Source: Paenibacillus sp. 598K
Lineage (GTDB): Bacteria > Bacillota > Bacilli > Paenibacillales > Paenibacillaceae
NCBI RefSeq assembly: GCF_003851045.1
Contig: NZ_BFBX01000059.1
Location: 32,913 to 66,201 of the forward strand
Direction: 5' to 3'
DNA length: 33,289 bases
The position numbers were made by a program, and so were the translations under genes. The notes beneath the pieces are model-generated. The model was not told the origin of the DNA, did no database searches, and worked only from the letters and a program-made list of their open reading frames with translations. Position 1 is the stretch's first letter; each line of letters opens with the position of its first letter. Shown here one piece after another: positions 24,628 to 32,069 of the stretch.

Positions 24628-24664
24628 AGAACCTCCATTCCCGAAATGCCAGAATGGAGGTTCT
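24628..24664. terminator. Bidirectional terminator
   Basis: AGAACCTCCATTC (24628-24640) and GAATGGAGGTTCT (24652-24664) form a perfect 13-bp stem. On the minus strand it is followed by TATTTTTG, ending the sugar transporter operon; on the plus strand by TTCG, ending the 53-residue gene. Confidence 0.85.
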
Positions 24665-24714
24665 TTCGTGTGCCATCGGACACCGTTGCTTGGTGGCCAT
24701 TGCTAGGATACCCG

Positions 24715-25566
24715 TTACTTAATGCCCGATATATTGTAGTTCTCGATGATCTGCTTCTGGAAGAACATGAACACGATCATAATCGGCACGACCATAAATG
24801 CCGCGCCGGCCATCTGCAAGGCGAAGTTGGTGCCGTGCTGGCCCTTGAGCAATTGCAGACCGACCGAGAGCGTATAGAGCTTCTGGTCGTTGGCGATGAT
24901 GAGCGGCCACAGGAAGCTGTTCCAGCCGCCGATGAACGTAAGGATCGCCTGCACCGCGAGGATCGGCTTGGACATCGGCAGGACGATCTGCGCGAACATC
25001 CGATATTCGCTGGCCCCGTCCAGTCGAGTCGCCTCCATCACCTCGTCGGGCAGCGTCGACATGAACTGGCGGAACAAGAAGATGCCGAAGGCGCTGCTGA
25101 AACCGGGCAACACGATGCCCAGCATCGTATTGGTGAGACCGACGCTGTTCAAGATGAGGTAGACCGGGATCATCGTCACCTGTCCCGGGATCATCATCGT
25201 CGCGAGCACGAGCAGGAACATTTTCTCCCGCCCCTTGAACCGATACTTGGCGAAGCCAAACCCCGCCATCGCGTTGAGCAGCAAGCCGACAAACGCGAAC
25301 AGCGTAATGAGCAGCGTATTGGTCAGGTACGTGCCGAAGTCCATCTCGGTGAACAAGCGGCCGAAGTTATCCCAGGTGAATGTCTCGGGCCATACGGTCG
25401 GGGGCAGACGCTTGATCTCCGCCTCCGTCTTGAAGGCGGATAGCATCATCCACGCGAATGGCACAAGCATGAAGATACCGAACACCGACAGCACAGTACC
25501 TGCCACCCATTGGAACAGCCGGTCTTCCTTCGTCTGCGGTCCTTTCGCTTTGGTAGCTGCAGCCAT
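24715..25566 (-). CDS. ABC sugar transporter permease (MalG type)
   Basis: A 283-residue inner-membrane permease of the carbohydrate-uptake family CUT1, with six hydrophobic segments. The EAA loop that contacts the ATPase is EATRLDGASEYRMFAQIVLPMS, with the conserved DGAS...LP core. The N-terminal segment is preceded by a basic region (MAAATKAKGPQTKE). AGGAGGGG is placed before the ATG. It is the third gene of the operon, 12 bp after the MalF-type permease, and should form a heterodimer with it. The context (GH94 phosphorylase and LacI) suggests beta-1,2-glucooligosaccharides as substrate. No ATPase gene is present in the operon. Confidence 0.94.
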   Translation of the reverse strand: MAAATKAKGPQTKEDRLFQWVAGTVLSVFGIFMLVPFAWMMLSAFKTEAEIKRLPPTVWPETFTWDNFGRLFTEMDFGTYLTNTLLITLFAFVGLLLNAMAGFGFAKYRFKGREKMFLLVLATMMIPGQVTMIPVYLILNSVGLTNTMLGIVLPGFSSAFGIFLFRQFMSTLPDEVMEATRLDGASEYRMFAQIVLPMSKPILAVQAILTFIGGWNSFLWPLIIANDQKLYTLSVGLQLLKGQHGTNFALQMAGAAFMVVPIMIVFMFFQKQIIENYNISGIK

Positions 25567-25578
25567 CTGACTCCCCTC

Positions 25579-26463
25579 CTATTCCTCGTTTTGTTTGCGC
25601 TGCAGGCGGAGCTGCAGCAGCGTCACGGCGATGATGATGAAGAACAAAATAAACGAACCCGCTGCCGCATAGCCGAAATGACTATATTGGAAGCCGTTCT
25701 GATAGATGAACAGCGCCGCCGATACGGTTCCGTTAAGCGGTCCGCCCTCGGTCATGACGAGCGGCTCCTCGAAAAATTGCAGCCAGCCAATCATCGTCGT
25801 AATCGAGACGAAAAAGATCGCAAAGCGCATGAGCGGCAAGGTGATCCGCGTCAGGCGCTGCCAGGCGCTCGCGCCGTCGATCGCCGCCGCTTCGTAATAC
25901 GAGCGGTCGATCCCCTGCAGCGCAGCAATAAAGATGATCATATTAAGCCCGATACCCCGCCACAGCGCCATCAGGATGAGCGAGAACTTGGCGATCGTCG
26001 GATCGGTCAGCCACGGCACCCGGTCGAAGCCAAGCGTCGTCAGCACGTAGTTGAACAGGCCAATGCCGGGATTGTACAAGTAGCTCCAGACGACGGCTAC
26101 CGCGACGATATTGGTGACGGACGGCAAGTAGTAGATGATACGGAACGTTTTGAACAGCTTCGAACGGCCGTAATTGATGAGCAGCGCCACGCCGAGCGAG
26201 AACATGATGATGAGCGGCACCCCGACGACCACGTACACGAGCGTATTGCGAAGCGCGACGAGGAATACCGGATCTCCCAGCACATCCATGTAGTTTTTAA
26301 TGCCGACGAAAGATATATTGGCGTAGTCGGCCAAGCCTGCCAAGTCCATGTCGGTCAGACTGATATAGAGCGCTACTGCGATCGGCAGCAAGGAGAAGAT
26401 CGACAGCAGCAGCAGCGTCGGCCCGATAAATACGTAAGGCGCGATCTTCGAGGAGCCTTTCAT
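25579..26463 (-). CDS. ABC sugar transporter permease (MalF/UgpA type)
   Basis: A 294-residue CUT1 permease with six hydrophobic segments. The EAA loop is YYEAAAIDGASAWQRLTRIT, followed by LPLM. The start is taken as the ATG at 26463, 10 bases after AAAGGA; a GTG three codons earlier is too close to that site. It is the second gene of the operon, separated from the binding-protein gene by 144 bp that hold a very stable hairpin, and it partners the MalG-type permease 12 bp downstream. Lower expression than the binding protein is likely because of that hairpin (inference). Confidence 0.94.
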   Translation of the reverse strand: MKGSSKIAPYVFIGPTLLLLSIFSLLPIAVALYISLTDMDLAGLADYANISFVGIKNYMDVLGDPVFLVALRNTLVYVVVGVPLIIMFSLGVALLINYGRSKLFKTFRIIYYLPSVTNIVAVAVVWSYLYNPGIGLFNYVLTTLGFDRVPWLTDPTIAKFSLILMALWRGIGLNMIIFIAALQGIDRSYYEAAAIDGASAWQRLTRITLPLMRFAIFFVSITTMIGWLQFFEEPLVMTEGGPLNGTVSAALFIYQNGFQYSHFGYAAAGSFILFFIIIAVTLLQLRLQRKQNEE

Positions 26464-26537
26464 CGCTTTCACATCCTTTGCTTAACCTGGAACGTTGGTT
26501 CGCCGCCCCGCCGAGTCAGGCGAACTCCAATCCCGTA

Positions 26538-26568
26538 GCGCTGCGCGCCGCCGGGCGGCGCGCAGCGC
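26538..26568 (-). other. Intercistronic hairpin after the binding-protein gene
   Basis: Two perfect 15-bp arms (26538-26552 and 26554-26568) flank a single central base; the arms are almost wholly G and C. It lies 39 bp past the binding-protein stop and before the permeases. Such structures stabilise upstream mRNA or partly terminate, giving more binding protein than permease, as in mal operons. There is no T-tract. Confidence 0.75.
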
Positions 26569-26607
26569 AGAATCTATTGGCTTGGAGACCATCGATTGGG
26601 CTGCCGC

Positions 26608-27978
26608 TTAACGATCGAGCAGCTTTTGCGCTTGTGCGTTGAAGTCCTTCAGCTGCGAATCGATGTCGGCGCCGGCGCGATAGATCTGCTCGAAGGTTTT
26701 CAGGAAGTTCTGGGAGATGTTGTCCCATGCGCCTACGAGCGGCATCGGCTCGGCATTTTTGAGCTGCTCGCCGACGACGCTGACGTTCGGATCGTCAGCC
26801 AGCTGCGGATCCTCCCATGCTTTCATTGTTGCCGGCAGCTCGCCGGTCTGATTCATCCAGGCCAGTTGGTTCTCCGGACGGCTCAGGAAGGCGATGAACT
26901 TGACGGCTTCTTCTTTTTGCTGGCTAAAGTTAAATACGGTCAGATTGGAGCCGCCGAGCGAGCTCATATTGTTCTCCTTGGACGGTAGTACCGCTGTCGC
27001 CCACTTGCCCTCGATCTCCGGAATCTGATCCGCGATCGTCTTGATCATCCACGGACCACTAATGAACATCGGCACCATACCGTCGCCCCCGAACGTCTGG
27101 GACGTATCGAGGCCCAAGTCGACCGGGGCATAGCCATTCGTGAAATATTCGTTCAGATACGTCACCGTCTCGCTGAAGGCTGGCTGATCGAACTGCGCCT
27201 GGCCGTCCTTGATCAGCTCCGAGCCGTTCTGGCGGGCGAACATAAAGTTAAGCGTCGGCTCCTTCGGATCGAGACCGATGCCGTACATATCCTTTCCGCG
27301 CTCCGTAAGCTTGCGAGAAGCGTCCAACAGCTCATCCCACGTCGCCGGCGCCTTGTCATAACCGACCGACTGCAGCACGTCTGTGCGATAGAACAGCACC
27401 CGCGTCTCTGCCAGCCATGGCACCGCGTACGTCTTGCCGTCAAACTGCGTCGAGGTGACGGTCCCCTCGAAGAAATTGTCCGCCGCGAGCTCCGGATAGC
27501 TAGACAGGTCTTCGCTCAGATCATGAAGCGCGCCAGCCGCGGCAAACTCCGGCATCCAGGTGGTGCCCATTTGGAGCACATCGGGACCTTTTTTGGAGGC
27601 TACCGCCGTCAGCAGCTTGTCATGCGCGCTGCCCCACGGGATCGCTTGTACCTTGACCGTCACGTTCGGGTTCTCTTTTGTATAAGCCGCAGCCATTTCC
27701 TCCATCGGCTTGCTGCTGTCTCCCATCGCCCAGACGTTCAGCGTTACCTTGCTGTCGCCGGAGCCGCCGGTATCGCCGGAAGCGCCGTTTTCTCCGGTTT
27801 GACCGCCGCCGTTTCCGGACGAGCAGCCTGCCAGCAGCATCACGGCAGCCAAGGTTGTTATTGCGAGTTTCTTGAATTCCAAGCGGGCATTTGCCTTGCC
27901 GTTATACCCGCTTGGAATTTTACGACAAAGCTCATCGTTGGTCCCGGATTCCCGACGAGTTCGTTTTTGCTCATTCAT
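26608..27978 (-). CDS. Sugar-binding lipoprotein of the ABC transporter
   Basis: A 456-residue extracytoplasmic solute-binding protein of the CUT1 group (SBP_bac_1/8 fold). The lipobox is LLAGC with Cys52, after the hydrophobic stretch LAITTLAAVMLLAG, and a Gly/Ser-rich tether follows. Binding-fold signatures include NVWAMGDSSKPMEEMAAAYT and GTTWMPEFAAAGALHDLSEDL. The start is ATG at 27978, 8 bases after GGGAGG. It leaves an unusually long, charged 35-residue n-region, which is encoded partly by a 13-bp inverted repeat (27875-27919). First gene of the operon. By analogy with the characterised Listeria system with the same phosphorylase it should bind sophorooligosaccharides; ligand identity is inferred. 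Confidence 0.93.
   Translation of the reverse strand: MNEQKRTRRESGTNDELCRKIPSGYNGKANARLEFKKLAITTLAAVMLLAGCSSGNGGGQTGENGASGDTGGSGDSKVTLNVWAMGDSSKPMEEMAAAYTKENPNVTVKVQAIPWGSAHDKLLTAVASKKGPDVLQMGTTWMPEFAAAGALHDLSEDLSSYPELAADNFFEGTVTSTQFDGKTYAVPWLAETRVLFYRTDVLQSVGYDKAPATWDELLDASRKLTERGKDMYGIGLDPKEPTLNFMFARQNGSELIKDGQAQFDQPAFSETVTYLNEYFTNGYAPVDLGLDTSQTFGGDGMVPMFISGPWMIKTIADQIPEIEGKWATAVLPSKENNMSSLGGSNLTVFNFSQQKEEAVKFIAFLSRPENQLAWMNQTGELPATMKAWEDPQLADDPNVSVVGEQLKNAEPMPLVGAWDNISQNFLKTFEQIYRAGADIDSQLKDFNAQAQKLLDR
27875..27919. repeat. 13-bp inverted repeat inside the binding-protein leader
   Basis: AATTCCAAGCGGG (27875-27887) and CCCGCTTGGAATT (27907-27919) are perfect reverse complements with a 19-nt loop. 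They lie within codons about 20-35 of the binding-protein gene, just before the signal-peptide hydrophobic core. Confidence 0.8.
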
Positions 27979-28022
27979 TTTTATTCCTCCCGCATCTGTT
28001 TTGAGAGCCCCTTACACTTGGT

Positions 28023-28032
28023 GAAACGTTTC
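28023..28032. promoter_or_regulatory. LacI-type operator for the transporter operon
   Basis: GAAACGTTTC is a perfect palindrome with the central CG typical of LacI/GalR-family operators. It lies 7 bp downstream of the -10 of the leftward promoter, over the transcription start, a repressing position. The nearby lacI-type gene at 32070 is the likely binder; CcpA, which uses related sites, is an alternative. Confidence 0.8.
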
Positions 28033-28039
28033 GATTCAC

Positions 28040-28068
28040 ATTATAGAACAGAATGAAATCGCATTCAA
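28040..28068 (-). promoter_or_regulatory. Sigma-A promoter of the transporter operon
   Basis: On the minus strand TTGAAT (28063-28068), a 17-bp spacer and TATAAT (28040-28045), a near-consensus promoter 62 bp before the binding-protein start. Confidence 0.85.
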
Positions 28069-28148
28069 GTCTTTTTTGTTCGTTTTTTTCTCTACATTTA
28101 AGCAAAGGAAAAGGCGTTTCTTAGGGTGAATCCGCATTCAATTGTGAA

Positions 28149-28178
28149 TTGACTTCCAATCGATGCTCCGGTTATACT
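28149..28178 (+). promoter_or_regulatory. Sigma-A promoter of the phosphorylase gene
   Basis: TTGACT (28149-28154), an 18-bp spacer and TATACT (28173-28178). The operator at 28195 follows 16 bp after the -10. Confidence 0.8.
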
Positions 28179-28194
28179 TTTATCACAAACAATA

Positions 28195-28204
28195 GAAACG
28201 TTTC
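28195..28204. promoter_or_regulatory. LacI-type operator for the phosphorylase gene
   Basis: A second identical GAAACGTTTC palindrome, 172 bp from the first. It lies just downstream of the predicted start of rightward transcription. Two identical sites at the divergent promoters suggest joint repression, possibly with DNA looping. Confidence 0.8.
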
Positions 28205-28260
28205 GAATAGGCGCTGAACCCCCTTACTTCACCATTAACCTTCATGAGGAGGCGCTAACC

Positions 28261-31200
28261 ATGACTGCTATTGCCACCAGCTACAGCGAAGCCGGTTACC
28301 GGTTGCAAGCCGGACCGCTCCGCTTCATCTTCCATCCTGCCGGAGACCTCTACGAGGCGACAGGCGATGGCTTTATGCTCAACCAACTGCTCACTCACCC
28401 ATACGACGGCTCCCTGAATCAGCTCTATCTTCGCCTGCGCCAGGAGCGCGGCTATGAGGTCTATCCGTTGCTCGGCGTACGATCCGACAGTCGCATCGAC
28501 CGGCTTGGCAACCGGTTGCGCTGGCGCGGCCAGGCGGGGGAGATCGGCTACGAGGTCGTATTCTCGCTGAGCGCACGCGGCGCCTGGTTCTGGGAGATCG
28601 CTCTAGAAGCGGCTGCCGGCGCGCCAAGCCCGGACGTCGATCTGTTCTACGGCCAGGATCTTGGCCTCGCGTCGCCCGGCGCGGTCCGCAGCAATGAAGC
28701 GTACAACGCGCAGTACATCGATCATTCCGCGCATCGCGACGAGCGCAAGGGCTGGGTCGTCTGCTCCCGACAAAATCAGCCGCAAGCGGGTCGCTTTCCC
28801 TACTTGCAGCAAGGCTGTCTGGACGGCGCTGTCGCGTATGCGACCGACGGGTTCCAGTTTTTTGGCCTAAGCTACAAGGAGAGCGGCGAGCCGGAGGCAC
28901 TACGCCGCGAGCTCCTGCCGAGCCAGGTCTATCAGTACGAAAACGCGTATACCTCGCTGCAGGCGAAGCCGCTGTTCACGGACGGACGGGCGCGCACGGT
29001 CTTCTACGGACTGTTCCGGGCAGACCCCCCCGAGGCGGTAACTGAAGCGGCATTCGGAGATACGGTCGAGGCGGCCTGGCGCGAGATCCAGGATGAGCCG
29101 CGCCCGAGTGGCGAGGGCGCGCCGATGCCGCAGCGCGCCGAAGATCTGGGCGATCCTGTGTCGGCGCGCTCGCTGACAACGGCTGAGCTGGACCGTCTCT
29201 ATCCGGAACGGATCGAGGAGGAGTGGCGGGACGGCCGCCTGCTCAGCTTTTTCCTCCCGGATGGCGAGCACATCGTACTGAAAGACAAGGAGCTGCGCAC
29301 CGAGCGTCCGCATGGTCATATCCTGCTAAGCGGCGTTCCCGAGCGGGTCGGCGAGACGCCGCTAGCCTCAACAGCCTATATGTACGGCGTCTTCCACTCG
29401 CAGCTCGTGCTCGGCAACACGTCGTTCAACAAGCTGATCAGCCATACGCGCAGCGCGCTTAATGCCGCCCGCTTATCCGGCCTGCGGCTGTACGCCGAGC
29501 TGGATGGCCGCTTCCATATGCTAGCCATGCCTAGTCTGTTCGAGATTGGCTACAACTATGCGCGCTGGATCTATGCGCTGGCGGATGATACGCTCGTCAT
29601 CACGAGCTATACGAGCGCCGATACGCCGCTCGCCGGACTGCGCGTCGAGTCGCAAAGCGGCACCGCACGACGGTACCTGGCGACCGCGCAGATCACGATG
29701 CGCGAGCGCGAGTACGAGGGCAGCTATGTGCTGGAGCCGTGCGACGGCGGGTGGCGGGTCGCCGCAGCGGCCGATGCTCCCTCCGCTGCGGCCTATCCTG
29801 GACTAAGCTTCCGCATCGGCGCTCACGGGACGACGCTGCGCGCCGCCGACGATCGCCGGCTCATGCCGGACCTGCCGCCGCAAGAGATGCCGCTGCTCGT
29901 CCTGGAGACTGACGCGTCTGCCGACTGGAGCCTGATCATCGAGGGCCGTCTGGATGGAGGCGATCTGTGTCAGCCTCTCCCGCAGCCGGACTGGCAGCAG
30001 GAGAAGGCTGCTTATCGCGCGGCACTGGAGCGGCTGATGAATGGCTTCCGTCTCCAGCATCCCGGCGACGATCCGGCGGTGAGGAGGCTCGATCTGTTGG
30101 CGCGCTGGTATACGCACAACATGCTCATTCACTTCGCATCGCCGCACGGCCTCGAGCAATATGGCGGCGCGGCCTGGGGCACGCGCGACGTCTGTCAGGG
30201 ACCGGCGGAATACTTCCTGGCGATGCAGCGCACCGATACGGTACGAGATATCCTCGCCACCGTCTACTCGCATCAATATGAGCACTCCGGCACCTGGCCG
30301 CAGTGGTTCATGTTCGATCAGTACAGCGAGATCCAGCAGCACGAGAGCCATGGCGATATCATCGTCTGGCCGTTGAAGCTGCTCGGGGACTATCTGGCGG
30401 CGACTGGCGACGAGAGCGTGCTCGACCTTGAGCTGCCCTACACGGACGAAGACAGCTTCGCCTTCACCGAGCAGCGTTATCCACTGCGCGCTCATGTAGA
30501 GCGGCAGCTCGACTACATCCGCCGCCACTGCCGGCCCGGTACCTCGCTGTCGAGCTACGGCGACGGCGACTGGGACGACACGCTGCAGCCCGCGCGGCCG
30601 GAGCTGCGAGCCGATATGGTCAGCAGCTGGACGGTGGCGCTCACTTACCAGTCGACCGAGCGGCTGGGTCGTCTGCTCTCCGCCTCCGCTGCGCCGGAGA
30701 CTGTGGCGCTGGGAGCCGAGCTGGCGGCGATGGCGACGGCGATCCGCTCCGACTTCCACCGCTATATGGACCCGGACCGGATCATCCCCGGCTTCCTGTA
30801 CATGGAGGACGGCGAAGAGCCCGTGAAATGGCTCCATCCAAGCGATGAGCGGACAGGCATCCGTTACCGGCTGCTGCCGATGACCCGCAGCATGATCGCC
30901 GGTCTGATCACGCCTGAGCAGGCGGCTGCGCACTACTCGCTCATCCATGAGGAGCTGAGCTATCCCGATGGCGTCCGCCTGATGGACCGCCCGGCCGCCT
31001 ATGAGGGCGGCGTCAGCCATCGCTTCAAGCGGGCGGAGCAAGCGGCCAACTTCGGCCGCGAGATCGGTCTGCAATATGTGCACGCCCATATCCGCTACAT
31101 CGAGGCGATGGCCAAGCTCGGCAAGCCGCAGGACGCATGGCAAGGTCTGCAAGTGATCAACCCGATCGGCCTCGCCGACGTCGTGCCGGGCGCAGAGCTG

Positions 31201-31656
31201 CGCCAGAGCAACGCCTACTTCAGCAGCTCCGACGGCAACTTCGCCACCCGTGCCGAAGCGGCCGAGCAGTTCGCCAAGCTGCGGACCGGCGAAGCGTCCG
31301 TCAAGGGCGGCTGGCGGATCTACTCGAGCGGCCCCGGCATCTATATGCAGCAGCTCGTCTGTCAGGTGCTGGGCGTGCGCGTCACGGGACGCCGCGTCGA
31401 GCTCGATCCGGTGCTGCCGCAGCAGCTCGACGGCCTGACGTTCCGGTTCGCGATAGCCGGCATACCAGTACTGCTGCGTTACCGGCTCAGCGGCGACAAT
31501 CAGCCGATCGCTCGCATCGCCGCCGGCGATCGGGAGCTGGCGCTGACGCGTCTGCCCGGGCCCTATCGCGCCACCGGCGTGTCGCTTGATCTCGATCAGC
31601 TGCAAGCCTTGGCTCCTGCGAACGGCGACCCGCTGACGCTGACGATCGAAGCTTGA
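28261..31656 (+). CDS. GH94 1,2-beta-oligoglucan phosphorylase (SOGP-like)
   Basis: A 1131-residue cytosolic enzyme with no signal peptide. It matches the large GH94 group of 1,2-beta-oligoglucan phosphorylases, which use phosphate to split beta-1,2-glucans to alpha-glucose 1-phosphate. An N-terminal beta-sandwich region contains DLGLASPGAVRSNEAYNAQY and RQNQPQAGRFPYLQ. The (alpha/alpha)6 catalytic region starts near residue 610 and has HFASPHGLEQYGGAAWGTRD, HESHGDIIVWPLK, the acid loop YGDGDWDDTLQP (Asp770, Asp772, Asp773) and GVSHRFKRAEQAANFGREIG. AGGAGG precedes the ATG. Length and motifs agree with my memory of the Listeria innocua enzyme. GH149 and GH161 beta-1,3 phosphorylases are of similar size but less likely. 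It is divergent from the transporter, under a shared operator type. Confidence 0.88.
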   Translation: MTAIATSYSEAGYRLQAGPLRFIFHPAGDLYEATGDGFMLNQLLTHPYDGSLNQLYLRLRQERGYEVYPLLGVRSDSRIDRLGNRLRWRGQAGEIGYEVVFSLSARGAWFWEIALEAAAGAPSPDVDLFYGQDLGLASPGAVRSNEAYNAQYIDHSAHRDERKGWVVCSRQNQPQAGRFPYLQQGCLDGAVAYATDGFQFFGLSYKESGEPEALRRELLPSQVYQYENAYTSLQAKPLFTDGRARTVFYGLFRADPPEAVTEAAFGDTVEAAWREIQDEPRPSGEGAPMPQRAEDLGDPVSARSLTTAELDRLYPERIEEEWRDGRLLSFFLPDGEHIVLKDKELRTERPHGHILLSGVPERVGETPLASTAYMYGVFHSQLVLGNTSFNKLISHTRSALNAARLSGLRLYAELDGRFHMLAMPSLFEIGYNYARWIYALADDTLVITSYTSADTPLAGLRVESQSGTARRYLATAQITMREREYEGSYVLEPCDGGWRVAAAADAPSAAAYPGLSFRIGAHGTTLRAADDRRLMPDLPPQEMPLLVLETDASADWSLIIEGRLDGGDLCQPLPQPDWQQEKAAYRAALERLMNGFRLQHPGDDPAVRRLDLLARWYTHNMLIHFASPHGLEQYGGAAWGTRDVCQGPAEYFLAMQRTDTVRDILATVYSHQYEHSGTWPQWFMFDQYSEIQQHESHGDIIVWPLKLLGDYLAATGDESVLDLELPYTDEDSFAFTEQRYPLRAHVERQLDYIRRHCRPGTSLSSYGDGDWDDTLQPARPELRADMVSSWTVALTYQSTERLGRLLSASAAPETVALGAELAAMATAIRSDFHRYMDPDRIIPGFLYMEDGEEPVKWLHPSDERTGIRYRLLPMTRSMIAGLITPEQAAAHYSLIHEELSYPDGVRLMDRPAAYEGGVSHRFKRAEQAANFGREIGLQYVHAHIRYIEAMAKLGKPQDAWQGLQVINPIGLADVVPGAELRQSNAYFSSSDGNFATRAEAAEQFAKLRTGEASVKGGWRIYSSGPGIYMQQLVCQVLGVRVTGRRVELDPVLPQQLDGLTFRFAIAGIPVLLRYRLSGDNQPIARIAAGDRELALTRLPGPYRATGVSLDLDQLQALAPANGDPLTLTIEA

Positions 31657-31734
31657 TTGGCGGAGGAGCTGCCGACGCTGACGATCGAAGCTTGATCGGC
31701 GCAGGAGCCGTCGACGCTGACGATCGAAGCTTGA
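31635..31734 (+). repeat. Three tandem 39-bp repeats of a gene end
   Basis: The 22-bp end of the phosphorylase gene, including its TGA stop, recurs exactly at 31674-31695 and 31713-31734 with a strict 39-bp period. The last coding residues LTLTIEA and stop are thus repeated twice outside the gene. The intervening 17 bp have diverged more. Confidence 0.9.
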
Positions 31735-31845
31735 GCATAGGAGTGGCGAGCAAAGGGTTGTGGTCTGCGCAATCGATGTTATGATGGAAACAGATGTTTT
31801 TGGGGGACTAAAAGTGCAAGTTCAAAAGATCGGTTTTGCAGCGAC

Positions 31846-31910
31846 AAATGCAAAAGTACCTTTATTTGCGGCGAAACGGGGTGAGAACAGGGAAATAAAT
31901 GCAAATGTGC
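31846..31910 (+). repeat. TGCA-type two-ended repeat element, copy A
   Basis: AAATGCAAAAGT (31846-31857) and AAATGCAAATGT (31897-31908) are 51 bp apart, with 16 of 21 positions matching over the wider ends. The 413-bp gap 31657-32069 holds this, its inverted partner, the 39-bp repeats and no credible gene; it is much more AT-rich than its surroundings. Confidence 0.75.
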
Positions 31911-31957
31911 ACTTAATTGAGGTGAAATTGCCTCCTACTGTGCCGTTTTCCAAAAAC

Positions 31958-32027
31958 AACTGCACTTTTGCATTAAAATTCCGTTTGCACCCGCTTTGGA
32001 GTATAAATAGAGGTATTTTTGCAGTTA
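31958..32027 (-). repeat. TGCA-type two-ended repeat element, copy B (inverted)
   Basis: AACTGCACTTTTGCATT (31958-31974) and TTTTGCAGTTA (32017-32027) are again offset by 51 bp, and only TTTTGCA is strictly shared. Read on the minus strand, the unit aligns with copy A without gaps (for example TGCAAAA and TACCT.TATTT shared), so the two are inverted copies. Confidence 0.65.
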
Positions 32028-32069
32028 CGCGATGACAGGGATTGATTATAAAAGAAGGGGGAATGGCTA

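Noticed and set aside
28023..28204. Catabolite-responsive elements for CcpA as the only explanation
   Set aside because: The sites resemble CREs, but two identical perfect palindromes at the divergent promoters of a locus with its own LacI regulator fit local control better. CcpA remains an additional possibility.
29803..31605. A 600-codon open frame opposite the GH94 phosphorylase gene
   Set aside because: Wholly antisense to a recognised enzyme, rich in Arg/His/Gln as typical of shadow frames, without a ribosome site or family match.
31487..31753. A minus-strand frame with 13-residue repeats (LRSSAS units)
   Set aside because: The protein repeats only reflect the 39-bp DNA repeat at the end of the phosphorylase gene; most of it is antisense to that gene.
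31760..32035. A 91-codon open frame upstream of the lacI-type gene
   Set aside because: It reads through the TGCA repeat elements, has AT-rich non-coding composition and no ribosome site.
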